Assembly: GCA_019422905.1 (NCBI GenBank)
Contig: JAHZCM010000121.1
Coordinates: 1 to 5,918, forward strand
Source of the DNA: Oscillospiraceae bacterium
GTDB taxonomy: Bacteria; Bacillota; Clostridia; Oscillospirales; Acutalibacteraceae
Reading direction: 5' to 3'
Length of the DNA stretch: 5,918 nt
Shown here: piece after piece, positions 1 to 5,587 of the stretch
How the letters are laid out: each line of letters opens with the position of its first letter
How positions within the stretch are numbered: the first letter of the stretch is position 1
Made by a program: the position numbers and the translations under genes
Notes under the pieces: generated by a model
Told to the model about the DNA's origin: nothing
What the model saw: only the letters and a program-made list of their open reading frames with translations
Database searches by the model: none

Positions 1-173
1 ACAAATGCGTCGGCTGCCATACCTGCGTGCTGGTTTGTCCCTATGGAGCGATCATGCCTTCCGAGGAGGGCGTTATGCAGAAATGCGAGCTGTGTATTGA
101 AAATGCAGGCGGGAAGCCGGCCTGTGTGCAGGGCTGCCCGAATAAGGCAATCATTTTTGAGGAGAGGGCGTGA
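1..173 (+). CDS. 4Fe-4S dicluster ferredoxin-type electron-transfer protein, C-terminal part (5' end outside window)
   Basis: The reading frame enters from the left edge (first whole codon at base 3) and stops with TGA at 171-173, giving the last 56 residues of a protein whose start lies outside the window. A CxxCxxCxxxCP motif (KCVGCHTCVLVCP) spans bases 3-41. It is followed by CxxC-x9-CxxxCP (first Cys codon at 84), the arrangement of dicluster ferredoxin subunits of the HycB/DmsB/CooF kind, in which each set of four cysteines helps hold a 4Fe-4S cluster. It should be a cytoplasmic electron carrier. The next gene starts 4 bases downstream and encodes a flavoprotein, then a glutamate synthase domain. 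The likely role, by inference, is passing electrons to or from the split glutamate synthase. The family is clear; the exact partner is inferred. Confidence 0.9.
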   Translation, partial: KCVGCHTCVLVCPYGAIMPSEEGVMQKCELCIENAGGKPACVQGCPNKAIIFEERA

Positions 174-177
174 GCGT

Positions 178-1410
178 ATGGCAAAGTATGTGATTATCGG
201 CAACTCCGCCGCCGGGATCGGCTGTGTGGAGGGAATCCGCAGCGCAGACCGGGACGGGGAGATTTTGCTGATCGCTTCCGAAAAGTATCATACCTACGGC
301 CGCCCGCTGATTTCCTACCTTTTGGAGGGCAAGACGGACGAGGAGCGGATGAAGTACCGCCCGGACAGCTTCTATGCGGATAACCGCGTCGAAGCAAGGC
401 TGGGCGTTAAAGTGAGCAAAATAAACGCCGGGGAAAAAACGGTTACGCTGGAGGACAGGGAGCAGGTACCCTATGAGCGCCTGCTGGTATCCACCGGCTC
501 CGTGCCGTTTGTCCCGCCGATGGACGGACTGGAAACGGTTCAGCGGCGTTTCTCCTTTATGACGCTCGACGACGCCAAGGCGTTGGAGGCGGCGCTCACA
601 CCGGAGAGCCGCGTGCTGATTGTCGGCGCCGGCCTGATTGGCCTGAAGTGCGCGGAGGGTATTGCGGCGCGCGTGCGGGAGATCACGGTTGTCGATCTGG
701 CGAACCGCGTTCTGCCCAGCATCCTGGACGAGACCGGCTCCGCGCTCGTGCAGGCGCATCTGGAAGAGCAGGGCCTGCGCTTCCGGCTGGGCGATACGGT
801 CGCGGCCTTTGACGGCTGTAGAGCGACCTTGAAGAGCGGCGCGGTTCTGGATTTTGACGTGCTTGTCCTTGCGGTCGGCGTCCGCCCGGAGACGGCGCTT
901 GTTGCAGAAGCGGGCGGCGCGGTCCGCCGGGGCATCGTGACGGAGGATACCGGAAGGACCACGCTGCCGGAGGTCTACGCGGCGGGCGACTGCGCCGAGA
1001 GCTTCGACATTTCCTCCGGTACGAACCGCGTGCTCGCGCTGCTGCCGAACGCCTACATGCAGGGGTACTGCGCAGGCGTCAATATGGCAGGCGGCGAGGC
1101 GCATTTTGATAAGGCGATCCCGATGAATGCCATCGGGTTTATGGGTCTGCACATCATCACGGCCGGCACATACGACGGCGAAACGTATACCGCACAGGAA
1201 AACGGCAATTACAAGGTTCTTTTCTATAAGGACGATTTGCTCAAGGGCTATATCCTGATCGGCGATGTGGCGCGGGCCGGCATTTATACCGCGCTGATCC
1301 GCAACCGCACGCCGCTCAGCTCCATTGATTTTGACTTGATCTGTGAGAAGCCGCAGTTGATGGCGTTTACGGCGAAGGCGCGCCAGGCGCTTCTTTCGAA
1401 GCGGCAGTAA
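178..1410 (+). CDS. FAD-dependent NAD(P)-linked oxidoreductase, probable electron-input subunit of split glutamate synthase
   Basis: A 410-residue two-dinucleotide-domain flavoprotein. The N-terminus (YVIIGNSAAGIG, residues 4-15) is the FAD Rossmann loop. VLIVGAGLIG (146-155) is the NAD(P)-binding loop, VLAVGVRPE (230-238) matches the ATG-like motif, and VYAAGDCAE (266-274) is the second FAD motif. There is no CxxC or CxxxxC redox disulphide. It therefore resembles the class III pyridine nucleotide oxidoreductases (rubredoxin reductase, NirB N-terminal type) rather than thioredoxin reductase or lipoamide dehydrogenase. The frame is open upstream to base 43, but that part overlaps the ferredoxin gene. 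ATG 178 follows the purine-rich GAGGAGAGGG at 159-168 and begins exactly at the Rossmann strand, so it is the chosen start. Position between the Fe-S protein and the GXGXG glutamate synthase subunit suggests it transfers reducing equivalents for reductive conversion of 2-oxoglutarate and glutamine to two glutamates. It could instead serve another ferredoxin-NAD(P)H reaction. Confidence 0.88.
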   Translation: MAKYVIIGNSAAGIGCVEGIRSADRDGEILLIASEKYHTYGRPLISYLLEGKTDEERMKYRPDSFYADNRVEARLGVKVSKINAGEKTVTLEDREQVPYERLLVSTGSVPFVPPMDGLETVQRRFSFMTLDDAKALEAALTPESRVLIVGAGLIGLKCAEGIAARVREITVVDLANRVLPSILDETGSALVQAHLEEQGLRFRLGDTVAAFDGCRATLKSGAVLDFDVLVLAVGVRPETALVAEAGGAVRRGIVTEDTGRTTLPEVYAAGDCAESFDISSGTNRVLALLPNAYMQGYCAGVNMAGGEAHFDKAIPMNAIGFMGLHIITAGTYDGETYTAQENGNYKVLFYKDDLLKGYILIGDVARAGIYTALIRNRTPLSSIDFDLICEKPQLMAFTAKARQALLSKRQ

Positions 1411-1424
1411 AGGAGGAAGAGCAG

Positions 1425-2078
1425 ATGGAACAGAGAGTTTACGCGCTCGGCGAGCGCTATATCGGCGCAGGGGAGCGCACGGGGAAAATCGAGCTTTACG
1501 AGGTGCCGGGCAACGCACTCGGCACGTATCTGGACGGCGCGGAGATCGTTCTGCACGGCAATGCGCAGGACGCGACCGGCGACACGATGAACGCCGGGGA
1601 GATCACGATTTACGGCAGCACGGGAGACGCCGCCGGCTATGCCATGCGCGGCGGCAGCATCTATGTGCAGGGGAACGCCGGATACCGGGCCGGCATCCAC
1701 ATGAAGGAATATGAGAAGAAGGTTCCGGTGCTCGTGATCGGCGGCAAGGCCGGCAGCTTTCTCGGCGAATATCAGGCGGGCGGCGTGATTGTCGTTCTCG
1801 GCATCGGCTGTGAAGATCGTCAGCCCGTGGGGAATTTCTGCGGCACGGGCATGCACGGTGGACGCATCTTCCTGCGCACCGAGCACCTGCCGAAGGACCT
1901 GCCGGAACAGGTCGTCGCGGATACGGCCTCCGCGGCGGATATGCAGATCGCGGAGCCACTGATCCGGCGCTATTGCGAAAAATTCGGCGCGGATGCGGAT
2001 GCGCTGCTGGCAAGCCACTATTATGTGCTCAGGCCCAATACCAATAACCCGTACCACCAGCTTTATGTGACGAACTGA
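1425..2078 (+). CDS. Stand-alone GXGXG (GltB C-terminal) subunit of glutamate synthase
   Basis: A 217-residue protein dominated by regularly spaced glycines (GNAQDATGDTMNAGE at residues 45-59, then GSTGDAAG, GNAGYRAG and VIGGKAG). This is the signature of the GXGXG right-handed beta-helix found at the C-terminus of the large glutamate synthase subunit and in FwdC/FmdC. In full-length GltB it is a structural domain between the glutaminase and FMN domains. Archaea and many Clostridia encode it as a separate gene, often called gltB3. AGGAGG (1411-1416) begins right after the upstream stop and sits 8 bases from ATG 1425, so it is co-transcribed with the flavoprotein gene. About 150 residues of glycine-rich repeats are followed by a short tail ending in HYYVLRPNTNNPYHQLYVTN. 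The FwdC-like alternative is unlikely because no formylmethanofuran genes are near and the neighbours are nitrogen genes. Confidence 0.87.
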   Translation: MEQRVYALGERYIGAGERTGKIELYEVPGNALGTYLDGAEIVLHGNAQDATGDTMNAGEITIYGSTGDAAGYAMRGGSIYVQGNAGYRAGIHMKEYEKKVPVLVIGGKAGSFLGEYQAGGVIVVLGIGCEDRQPVGNFCGTGMHGGRIFLRTEHLPKDLPEQVVADTASAADMQIAEPLIRRYCEKFGADADALLASHYYVLRPNTNNPYHQLYVTN

Positions 2079-2100
2079 GCGCGGCGAAAAAAGGAGACGC

Positions 2101-2277
2101 ATGTCCGAAACACGGTGCCAATACACGGCGTTTTCCGGTGCAAAACATTGTGCGTTCTGGTTATTGCCAAGAAAAAAGCATATATGCTATAATCAAGGCG
2201 GCAGGCGTTCGCCGCGGCCGGCCTTTTTTAGTGGCCGGCTTAAATTGCAGGAAGGGAAGGTTTCAGCGCATGCGTGA
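2101..2277 (+). CDS. Possible small ORF (58 residues) between the glutamate synthase operon and glnA
   Basis: ATG 2101 lies 22 bases after the GXGXG gene stop and is preceded by AAGGAG at 2091-2096, a 4-base spacing that is short but acceptable. The frame runs 58 codons to TGA 2275-2277, overlapping the first codons of glnA in another frame. The product would be basic, with a central LLPRKKH stretch, four cysteines, and no signal peptide or recognised domain. The ORF contains the glnA promoter and the hairpins, which argues that its codons are not under protein selection. It could be a leader peptide translationally coupled to glnA on read-through transcripts, a remnant of a lost gene, or a chance frame. 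I do not recognise it. Confidence 0.2.
   Translation: MSETRCQYTAFSGAKHCAFWLLPRKKHICYNQGGRRSPRPAFFSGRLKLQEGKVSAHA
2164..2193 (+). promoter_or_regulatory. Strong sigma-A-type promoter of glnA with extended -10
   Basis: The -35 is TTGCCA at 2164-2169, followed by an 18-base spacer and a perfect TATAAT at 2188-2193. TG at 2185-2186, one base before the -10, makes it an extended -10. Predicted transcription start is about 2199-2201, giving a leader of roughly 70 bases before ATG 2270. An A-rich run (2172-2177) lies in the spacer. It would separate transcription of the glnA-regulator-purF-carA block from the glutamate synthase operon. Confidence 0.75.
2177..2188. promoter_or_regulatory. 12-base perfect palindrome overlapping the glnA promoter (candidate operator)
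   Basis: AGCATATATGCT reads identically on both strands and ends on the first base of the -10 hexamer. A dimeric repressor bound here would block RNA polymerase. No regulator gene for it is identifiable in the window, since the ANTAR protein is expected to act on RNA. The palindrome also contains the TG of the extended -10, so part of its sequence is explained by promoter consensus. Confidence 0.35.
2197..2239 (+). terminator. Overlapping hairpins with T6 run: intrinsic terminator of the upstream operon and/or glnA attenuator
   Basis: Bases 2197-2223 can fold as GGC/GCC plus GGC/GCC outer pairs (2197-2202 with 2217-2223, one bulged G) and an inner GGC-GUUC-GCC stem (2204-2213). T6 follows immediately at 2224-2229, the form of an intrinsic terminator. 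Bases 2217-2223 (GCCGGCC) also pair perfectly with 2233-2239 (GGCCGGC) around a 9-base loop that contains the T run. The two structures cannot coexist. The glnA promoter start maps at or just inside the 5' arm. The full terminator would therefore form mainly on transcripts reading through from the glutamate synthase operon, while glnA's own transcript would favour the downstream hairpin. No energies were computed. Confidence 0.5.
2249..2260 (+). promoter_or_regulatory. Ribosome binding site fixing the glnA start
   Basis: AGGAAGGGAAGG ends 9 bases before ATG 2270. It supports this start over the in-frame ATG at 2138, which would add 44 residues that match nothing in glutamine synthetases and lies upstream of the promoter. 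The 3' arm of the 2217-2239 hairpin ends 9 bases upstream, leaving the site accessible. Confidence 0.7.
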
Positions 2278-3472
2278 GCAGCATACGAAATCGGAGGTTA
2301 TGGAGTTTATCGCGGACAGCGATGTGAAGTTTATCAAAATGGCGTTTTGCGACATTTTTGGACGCCAGAAGATGATCGCGATTCAGCCCAGCCTGCTATC
2401 AGAGGCGTTTGAGCAGGGAATTCCGATCGACGCTTCCCGGATTCCGGGCTTTGAAAAGGAGCATGACAGCGAGCTGTTTCTCGTACCGGACACCTCCACC
2501 ATGGCCCTGCTGCCGTGGCGGCCGGCGCATGGGCGCGTAGTTCGCTTTTTTTGCGATATCCGCAGGTCAGACGGCAGTGATTTCGACATCGACTGCCGCG
2601 GCATTCTGAAAAAAGCGGTTGACATCGCGGAGCTTCATGGTATAATATTTAATTTTGGGGCAAGAAGCGAGTTCTACCTCTTTAAAAACGATGAAGAAGG
2701 CAACCCGACCGATATCCCATTTGACAATGCCGGCTTTATGGATGCGGCGCCGGAGGATAAGGGCGAGGATGTTCGCCGCGAAATCTGTCTGACGCTGGAG
2801 GATATGGGCGTTATGCCCGAAAGCTCCCACCACAGCGGAGGTCCCGGCCAGAACATCATCGATTTCTGCCGCGGCACGGCGGTTTCCTCCGCCGACGACG
2901 TGATTACCTACCAATCCGTCGTTAAAACCATGGCGGCGAGAAACGGGCTCACCGCGTCGTTCGATCCGACCCCGATTCCGGACAAGGACGGCAACGGCTT
3001 TCATATCAGCCTGACGCCAGCCGTGCGCGACAAAGACTGCTCCGGGAATTTTCTCGCGGGTATTCTGGCGCATGCGGCGGAGATCACGGCGATTCTGAAT
3101 CCCACGCCGGCTTCCTACAGGCGGCTCGGCGCGTTTGACGTGCCGGAGTATGTCTCCTGGTCGGAGACGAGCAGGCGCTGCTTTGCCTATAAAAAGGCAG
3201 GGCACAGGACGATCGAGGTGCGCTCTCCGGATTCCACGGCAAATCCGTATCTGGCGTATGCGGCGCTGATTTACGCCGGCCTGGACGGCGTTTTGAAAAG
3301 GACAAAGCTGCCGAAGCCGGATTCCGCGCGCGAAACCAGCGAGAAGCTGCCGAAATCCGCCGAGGAGGCGATCCGCGTTTTCGAGAAGAGCAGCTTTATT
3401 CGGAACGTGTTCCCGGAGTATTTTGTCAAAACCTTTATCCGGACATTCCACCGCGATCGGCACGGCGCTTAA
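2270..3472 (+). CDS. glnA: Glutamine synthetase homologue (type I fold) with degenerate active site
   Basis: A 400-residue GS-I homologue; B. subtilis GlnA has 444. The N-terminal beta-grasp domain reads VKFIKMAFCDIFGR, then D54 at the DGSS position and PDTSTMALLPWR. The catalytic domain keeps EFYLF (E134), GNGFHISL (H245), SYRRL (R285), and IEVRSPDSTANPYLAYAAL with E316 and R318. Compared from memory with B. subtilis and Salmonella GlnA, key residues are changed. The E129 position is R132, E212 is S189 (HHS instead of HHE), E220 is I196 (GQNI instead of GQHE/GQNE), R344 is Y307, R355 is T314, E327 is D290, and the MPKP Lys is Thr (DPTP). Two of the three n1 metal ligands and one n2 ligand are thus lost. 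A loop before the SGNFLAG helix is about 12 residues shorter, and the conserved C-terminal Trp-Glu tail is missing. No frameshift is visible, so the protein looks maintained. Canonical activity (glutamate + NH3 + ATP to glutamine) is doubtful. A sensing, regulatory or altered-substrate role is possible. Confidence 0.85.
   Translation: MREQHTKSEVMEFIADSDVKFIKMAFCDIFGRQKMIAIQPSLLSEAFEQGIPIDASRIPGFEKEHDSELFLVPDTSTMALLPWRPAHGRVVRFFCDIRRSDGSDFDIDCRGILKKAVDIAELHGIIFNFGARSEFYLFKNDEEGNPTDIPFDNAGFMDAAPEDKGEDVRREICLTLEDMGVMPESSHHSGGPGQNIIDFCRGTAVSSADDVITYQSVVKTMAARNGLTASFDPTPIPDKDGNGFHISLTPAVRDKDCSGNFLAGILAHAAEITAILNPTPASYRRLGAFDVPEYVSWSETSRRCFAYKKAGHRTIEVRSPDSTANPYLAYAALIYAGLDGVLKRTKLPKPDSARETSEKLPKSAEEAIRVFEKSSFIRNVFPEYFVKTFIRTFHRDRHGA
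2619..2646 (+). promoter_or_regulatory. Intragenic consensus promoter inside glnA
   Basis: A perfect TTGACA (2619-2624) and a perfect TATAAT (2641-2646) are separated by 16 bases, with TG at 2638-2639 giving an extended -10. Predicted start is about 2653. It lies in the coding sequence for residues 117-126. The -10 creates tandem ATA ATA Ile codons, the only ATA codons in this gene, in a locally AT-rich run inside a GC-rich frame. Transcripts would lack the 5' third of glnA and could supply the ANTAR regulator, purF and carA independently of the upstream leader. Activity cannot be judged from sequence alone. Confidence 0.5.
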
Positions 3473-3486
3473 ACGGGGGCAGACCG

Positions 3487-4071
3487 ATGAAAAACGGGAT
3501 AACCCAGCACAGCGTTCTGATTGTTTCCGGCACGCAGAAGGGCGCGGCGTATATTGCGGAAATGCTGTCGAGAAGCGAATTCTTCCCGGTTACGACCGCT
3601 TCAAACGGCGGCGAAGCGAGAAGGCTTCTGCTGCAGAACAGCTACGACCTTGTGATCATCAACACGCCGCTTCCGGATGAATTCGGCCATGCGCTTGCAG
3701 AGCATGCGACGGAGCAGGCCGCTACGGGCGCGCTGCTGATTGTCAAAAGCGAGCTGTTCGACCAGGTCAGCGCACAGGCGGAGGCCTGTGGCGTGCTGAC
3801 GGTTCAGAAGCCGGTTTCCAAAACGCTCTTCTATCAGGCGCTGCGGCTGATGCTGGCAACGCAGAACCGCTGGCGCAGGCTGGACAGTGAGAACAGGCGT
3901 CTGCAAACCAAGATGGAGGAAATCCGGATTGTGGCGCGCGCCAAATGCATTCTGGTCGAGTATCTGCGCATGAGCGAGCAGCAGGCGCACCGGTACATCG
4001 AAAAGCAGGCGATGGATATGCGCACCTCCAAGCGGAGCGTTGCCGAGAGTATTTTAAAGACGTATAACTGA
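3487..4071 (+). CDS. ANTAR-domain regulator with degenerate (pseudo-)receiver domain
   Basis: A 194-residue protein with a receiver-like domain at residues 8-122, a helical linker or coiled coil (RLDSENRRLQTKMEE, 131-145), and an ANTAR domain at about 132-190. The ANTAR domain shows the family pattern ARAKCILVEYLRMSEQQAHRYI followed by EKQAMDMR. ANTAR proteins bind paired stem-loops in nascent RNA and prevent termination. The receiver fold is recognisable (VLIV strand, YDLVIINTPLPDEFG, VLTVQKPV with the conserved K108). However, the acidic pair is replaced by S14-G15 and the phosphoacceptor aspartate by N59, so it is unlikely to be phosphorylated. It starts 14 bases after the glnA stop with only a weak G-rich site (GGGGG, 3475-3479), which suggests translational coupling. 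A response-regulator-like protein beside glnA is known in solventogenic clostridia (glnR/nitR), with proposed antitermination of nitrogen genes. Target RNA in this window is not evident. Confidence 0.85.
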   Translation: MKNGITQHSVLIVSGTQKGAAYIAEMLSRSEFFPVTTASNGGEARRLLLQNSYDLVIINTPLPDEFGHALAEHATEQAATGALLIVKSELFDQVSAQAEACGVLTVQKPVSKTLFYQALRLMLATQNRWRRLDSENRRLQTKMEEIRIVARAKCILVEYLRMSEQQAHRYIEKQAMDMRTSKRSVAESILKTYN

Positions 4072-4076
4072 GCGAG

Positions 4077-4082
4077 CAGGAG
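4077..4082 (+). promoter_or_regulatory. Ribosome binding site deciding the purF start
   Basis: CAGGAG sits 10 bases before ATG 4093 but only 1 base before the in-frame GTG at 4084. The spacing favours ATG 4093 as the start, removing three residues from the longest possible protein. The site lies within the 21-base gap after the ANTAR gene stop. Confidence 0.65.
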
Positions 4083-4092
4083 TGTGGTCCCC

Positions 4093-5559
4093 ATGAGCAA
4101 TTCAAGTCCTTTAACTGTGCAGGAAATTCCGTCTGACGCGGGCGGCGATACGCTGCACGAGGAATGCGCGGTTTTCGGCGTCAGCCTTGCCGATCAGATC
4201 GATTATTCGGAGGCCGCCGGCATCACGTATAACGCACTTCTGGCCATGCAGCACCGGGGCCAGGAGGGCGCGGGCATCGCGGTAAGCGGTGGCAACGCCA
4301 TCACCTGCCACAAAAACGTCGGCCTGGTCGACGAGGTGTTTTCCTCGGAAACCCTGATGGGCTTTCCGAAAAGCAAGGCGGGCGTGGGGCACGCGCGCTA
4401 TTCCACAACCGGGTCGAATACGATCCGGAACGTGCAGCCGTTTGTCACGGAGTTTCTCACGGGGCGTATCGCCACGGTGCACAACGGCAATGTTATCAAT
4501 GCGAGAGAAATCAAGGAAAAGCTCGAGCCCTTTGGCCTAGACTTTTCCGCAACGAGCGACAGCGAGGTTATTTCCTCCCTGATCGCGTATAAAACGCTGA
4601 AGGCCGGCAATCTTTTAGACGGGGCAATGACGGCGGCAAAGCTGCTTGTGGGCGCGTTCTCCCTTGTGGTGCTTTCCGGCGACGGAAGGGTCGTCGCGCT
4701 GCGCGACCCGAACGGCTATCGTCCGCTCTGCATCGGAGAGAACGAATACGGTATGGCAGTCGCTTCGGAGACGTGCGCGCTGGATAGCTGCGGATTCCGC
4801 TTTGTGCGGGACGTTAAGCCCGGCGAAGCGGTTCTGCTGGAAAACGGCAAAATCCGCCACTCGGAGATTTATGCCGCGGTGCCGAAGAAGAGCCTCTGCG
4901 TTTTTGAATATGTCTATTTTGCACGGCCCGATTCGGTGATCGACGGCATGAGCGTCTATGAGGCGCGCCTCAATATGGGAAAGATGCTCGCGCGCGAGCA
5001 CCCGGTGGAGGCGGATCTCGTCTGCGGTGTGCCGAACAGCGGGCTGGAGGCGGCGATGGGCTATGCCTATGAGAGCGGCATCCGCTATGGGCTGGCCTTC
5101 GTGAAAAACAGCTATATTGGTAGAAGCTTTATCTTCCCGACACAGGCGCAGAGGGAAAACGCGGTGCGGCTCAAGCTGAATCCGCTCGCGGCTTCTGTGA
5201 AGGGAAAGCGGATTGTGCTTGTGGACGATTCTATCGTCCGGGGCACGACCTGTAAGAAGACGATAGCAAGTCTTCGGAATGCGGGCGCGAAGGAGGTTCA
5301 TATGCGGATTTCGTCGCCGCCCTTCATACATACCTGCTATTTCGGCACGGATATTGGCAGCGAGGAGAACCTGATTGCAAACCGGCTCTCCGTCGATGAG
5401 ATCTGCCGGAGCATCGGCGCGGATTCGCTCGGCTACATCAGCACGGACGGCCTTTTGGAGGCTTGTGCGGGCTGCTCGCTGGAGCTGTGCACCGGATGCT
5501 TCACGGGAAGGTACGCATCGAAGATCCACGCTGCGTCCAAGCTGGAAATGGAACAGTAA
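4093..5559 (+). CDS. purF: Amidophosphoribosyltransferase (glutamine PRPP amidotransferase), Bacillus-type Fe-S enzyme
   Basis: A 488-residue cytoplasmic enzyme that makes 5-phosphoribosylamine from PRPP and glutamine, the first committed step of purine synthesis. The N-terminal Ntn-hydrolase domain carries the nucleophile C25 (HEECAVFG) after a 24-residue predicted propeptide, then QHRGQEGAG (53-61), GHARYSTTG (99-107), HNGNV (130-134) and TSDSEV (154-159). The C-terminal phosphoribosyltransferase domain has the PRPP loop IVLVDDSIVRGTTCKK (374-389). Cysteines at 269 (KKSLCVFEY), 415 (HTCYFG) and the tail CAGCSLELCTGCF (458-470) fit the 4Fe-4S class typified by B. subtilis PurF, where the oxygen-sensitive cluster affects enzyme stability. 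It begins 21 bases after the ANTAR gene stop, so it probably shares that transcript, and carA follows. The propeptide is longer than the 11 residues of the B. subtilis enzyme. All catalytic motifs are present and the identification is secure. Confidence 0.97.
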   Translation: MSNSSPLTVQEIPSDAGGDTLHEECAVFGVSLADQIDYSEAAGITYNALLAMQHRGQEGAGIAVSGGNAITCHKNVGLVDEVFSSETLMGFPKSKAGVGHARYSTTGSNTIRNVQPFVTEFLTGRIATVHNGNVINAREIKEKLEPFGLDFSATSDSEVISSLIAYKTLKAGNLLDGAMTAAKLLVGAFSLVVLSGDGRVVALRDPNGYRPLCIGENEYGMAVASETCALDSCGFRFVRDVKPGEAVLLENGKIRHSEIYAAVPKKSLCVFEYVYFARPDSVIDGMSVYEARLNMGKMLAREHPVEADLVCGVPNSGLEAAMGYAYESGIRYGLAFVKNSYIGRSFIFPTQAQRENAVRLKLNPLAASVKGKRIVLVDDSIVRGTTCKKTIASLRNAGAKEVHMRISSPPFIHTCYFGTDIGSEENLIANRLSVDEICRSIGADSLGYISTDGLLEACAGCSLELCTGCFTGRYASKIHAASKLEMEQ

Positions 5560-5587
5560 TTATTTCAGGAAAGAGGAACAAAACGTT

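Noticed and set aside
43..177. N-terminal extension of the flavoprotein to ATG 43
   Set aside because: It overlaps the cysteine-rich ferredoxin frame, whose motifs are unmistakable. The Rossmann strand begins right after ATG 178, which has its own ribosome site.
151..1518. Long antisense ORF (455 codons) opposite the flavoprotein gene
   Set aside because: It is a GC-rich shadow of the strongly supported + strand flavoprotein. The translation is rich in Arg, Ala and His with no recognisable domain, and it runs past the gene boundaries.
1284..2126. Antisense ORF of 280 codons opposite the GXGXG gene
   Set aside because: Low-complexity translation created by the codon pattern of the real gene; no ribosome site or family motif.
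2138..2153. Weak hairpin around the AACA loop as an ANTAR target stem
   Set aside because: It needs two G-U pairs and has no A1/G4 hexaloop. It also lies upstream of the predicted glnA transcription start.
2138..2269. 44-residue N-terminal extension of glnA from ATG 2138
   Set aside because: It would start upstream of the promoter, lacks a ribosome site, and the extra residues do not resemble glutamine synthetase. ATG 2270 has AGGAAGGGAAGG at good spacing.
2267..2274. 8-base palindrome CGCATGCG around the glnA start codon
   Set aside because: Short, and expected by chance in GC-rich coding sequence; no flanking symmetry.
2567..3463. Antisense ORF of 298 codons opposite glnA
   Set aside because: It mirrors the glnA reading frame, and the + strand frame has clear glutamine synthetase motifs throughout.
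4615..5529. Antisense ORF of 304 codons opposite purF
   Set aside because: A shadow of purF, whose catalytic motifs are intact on the + strand.
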